Notes under the pieces: model-generated | Told to the model about the DNA's origin: nothing | Seen by the model: only the letters and a program-made list of their open reading frames with translations | Databases searched by the model: none | Position numbers and translations under genes: made by a program | Part shown: positions 63,135 to 64,000 of the stretch, one piece after another | Layout: every line of letters starts with the position of its first letter | Numbering within the stretch: the stretch's first letter is position 1 | Source: an uncultured Bacteroidales bacterium | GTDB taxonomy: Bacteria > Bacteroidota > Bacteroidia > Bacteroidales > UBA932 | DNA length: 64,000 nt | Assembly: GCA_944322585.1 (NCBI GenBank) | Contig: CALUPB010000008.1 | Location: 62,001 to 126,000 of the forward strand | Direction of reading: 5' to 3'

Positions 63135-64000
63135 ATGGAATACAAATTAGGAGAAAAGTCCCGATGTGCCGTCATCGGATACGGGAGCTGGGCTACGGCC
63201 ATTGTCTCCCTCCTTGTCAGGAACGAGAAGGAAGTATGGTGGTACATCCGCAACGACGATGTACTGGAAGGGCTGGTTTCTGAAGGCCGTAATCCCAAAT
63301 ACCTTAATGACATCGAATTCGACAGGAGCACCATACACCCGAGCAGTGATCTTGACGAGGTGGTCTCCATGGCCAAGATCATCATCATGGCCGTACCTTC
63401 CGCATATCTGAAGGATTTCCTTGCTCCGCTCACCGTATCTTTGGAAGACAAATTCGTCATATCCGCCATCAAGGGCATAATCCCGGGCGACTACAAGACG
63501 GCAGCCGAATATCTGCACGACAGATACGGTCTTACATACAAACAGATAGGTATAATATCCGGGCCGTCACATGCAGAGGAAGTAGGCAGGCAGAAACTTT
63601 CGTACCTGACAGTCGTCTGCACGGACCAGGACAATGCGCATCTGATAGGAAACAAGCTCGGGACATCCTACATGCGGCTTTCCTTCTCATCCGACATATA
63701 TGGTGTGGAATATGCCGCCATAATGAAGAACATATACGCGATATCGGTCGGTATCGCCACCGGTCTCGGCTACGGGGACAATTTCAAGGCCGTGCTTATA
63801 TCCGGATGTGCCAGGGAAATGACAAGATTCCTGATGGAAAGCTACCCTGACCGGAGAGATACCCTTGACCCGGCCTATCTCGGAGACCTGCTCGTGACAT
63901 GCTACTCCAACTACAGCCGCAACAGACGGCTCGGCCTGCTCATAGGAAGAGGATGTACCGTAAAGAGCGCACTCAACGAAATGACAATGGTGGCAGAAGG
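63135..64000 (+). CDS. gpsA: NAD(P)-dependent glycerol-3-phosphate dehydrogenase (partial, 3' end outside window)
   Basis: The frame is open from ATG 63135 to the right edge, 288 residues. N-terminal Rossmann motif CAVIGYGSWATAIVSLL (GxGxxA), VPSAYLKDFL, ISAIKGI, SGPSHAEEV, and the catalytic Lys in AAIMKNIYAISVGIATGLGYGDN. It makes sn-glycerol-3-phosphate for phospholipid synthesis. Family length is about 330, so some 40-50 residues are missing at the edge. Confidence 0.95.
   Translation, partial: MEYKLGEKSRCAVIGYGSWATAIVSLLVRNEKEVWWYIRNDDVLEGLVSEGRNPKYLNDIEFDRSTIHPSSDLDEVVSMAKIIIMAVPSAYLKDFLAPLTVSLEDKFVISAIKGIIPGDYKTAAEYLHDRYGLTYKQIGIISGPSHAEEVGRQKLSYLTVVCTDQDNAHLIGNKLGTSYMRLSFSSDIYGVEYAAIMKNIYAISVGIATGLGYGDNFKAVLISGCAREMTRFLMESYPDRRDTLDPAYLGDLLVTCYSNYSRNRRLGLLIGRGCTVKSALNEMTMVAE

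Noticed and set aside
1-64000. CRISPR arrays, rRNA genes, prophage or transposase genes
   Set aside because: No regularly spaced repeats, rRNA-like sequence, phage structural genes or transposase motifs were seen on either strand.

Overview
The window is chromosomal DNA of a Bacteroidota (Bacteroidales) bacterium of moderate GC content. The evidence is two SusC/SusD-type loci, type IX secretion (T9SS) signatures, fimbrillin-like and BACON lipoproteins, a propeller-type regulator, type-B ribosomal protein L31, and many promoters of the Bacteroidota form TTG-N19/20-TAnnTTTG. Genus cannot be fixed from the sequence. Both ends cut genes: an esterase-like lipoprotein on the left and gpsA on the right. 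No insertion sequence, phage, rRNA or CRISPR array was seen.

Left part, 1-17.3 kb, all minus strand. Reading in the direction of transcription, a propeller-Y_Y_Y-membrane-AraC regulator is followed by a Sus-like locus: BACON lipoprotein, SusC, SusD, zinc metallopeptidase (Mx1 type), DUF4302 lipoprotein, subtilisin-like protease with a T9SS sorting domain, PorV-like outer-membrane protein, and a fimbrillin/FISUMP/SGNH-esterase lipoprotein. Two peptidases and no glycoside hydrolase suggest a protein, peptide or glycoprotein substrate. The regulator looks like a hybrid two-component sensor that has lost its kinase and receiver domains.

17.6-33.1 kb, minus strand: a second, tightly packed polysaccharide-utilisation locus of eight genes. 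In order of transcription they are a GH2 enzyme, a CE15 glucuronoyl esterase, a small lipoprotein, a fimbrillin/FISUMP lipoprotein, SusC, SusD, a heparinase II/III-type lyase, and a GH2 beta-glucuronidase with the NxK motif. The set points to a glucuronate-rich, probably esterified glycan. The first gene is split by a frameshift in a run of eight G. Its promoter is followed by a perfect 16-bp palindrome placed like an operator.

33.2-64 kb: mainly housekeeping genes. These are rpmE2; glmM with a NamZ-like DUF1343 gene; a DUF486 membrane protein; tRNA-Glu; dtd; an AT-rich HEPN/MNT pair; tRNA-Phe; a 2-hydroxyacid dehydrogenase; xseB/xseA; a GNAT acetyltransferase; priA; a lipid kinase; parA-parB-DUF5683-lytic transglycosylase; a helix-hairpin-helix beta-barrel protein; hpt-adk-obgE; murF; dut; tRNA-Ala; ffh; lysA; a deoxyhypusine-synthase-like gene paired with a membrane AraC regulator; an exported choloylglycine-hydrolase-family protein; and gpsA.

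The most unusual points are the kinase-less propeller regulator, the T9SS protease plus PorV-like gene inside a Sus-like operon, the G8 frameshift beside an operator-like palindrome, and a deoxyhypusine synthase homologue without the catalytic lysine region.
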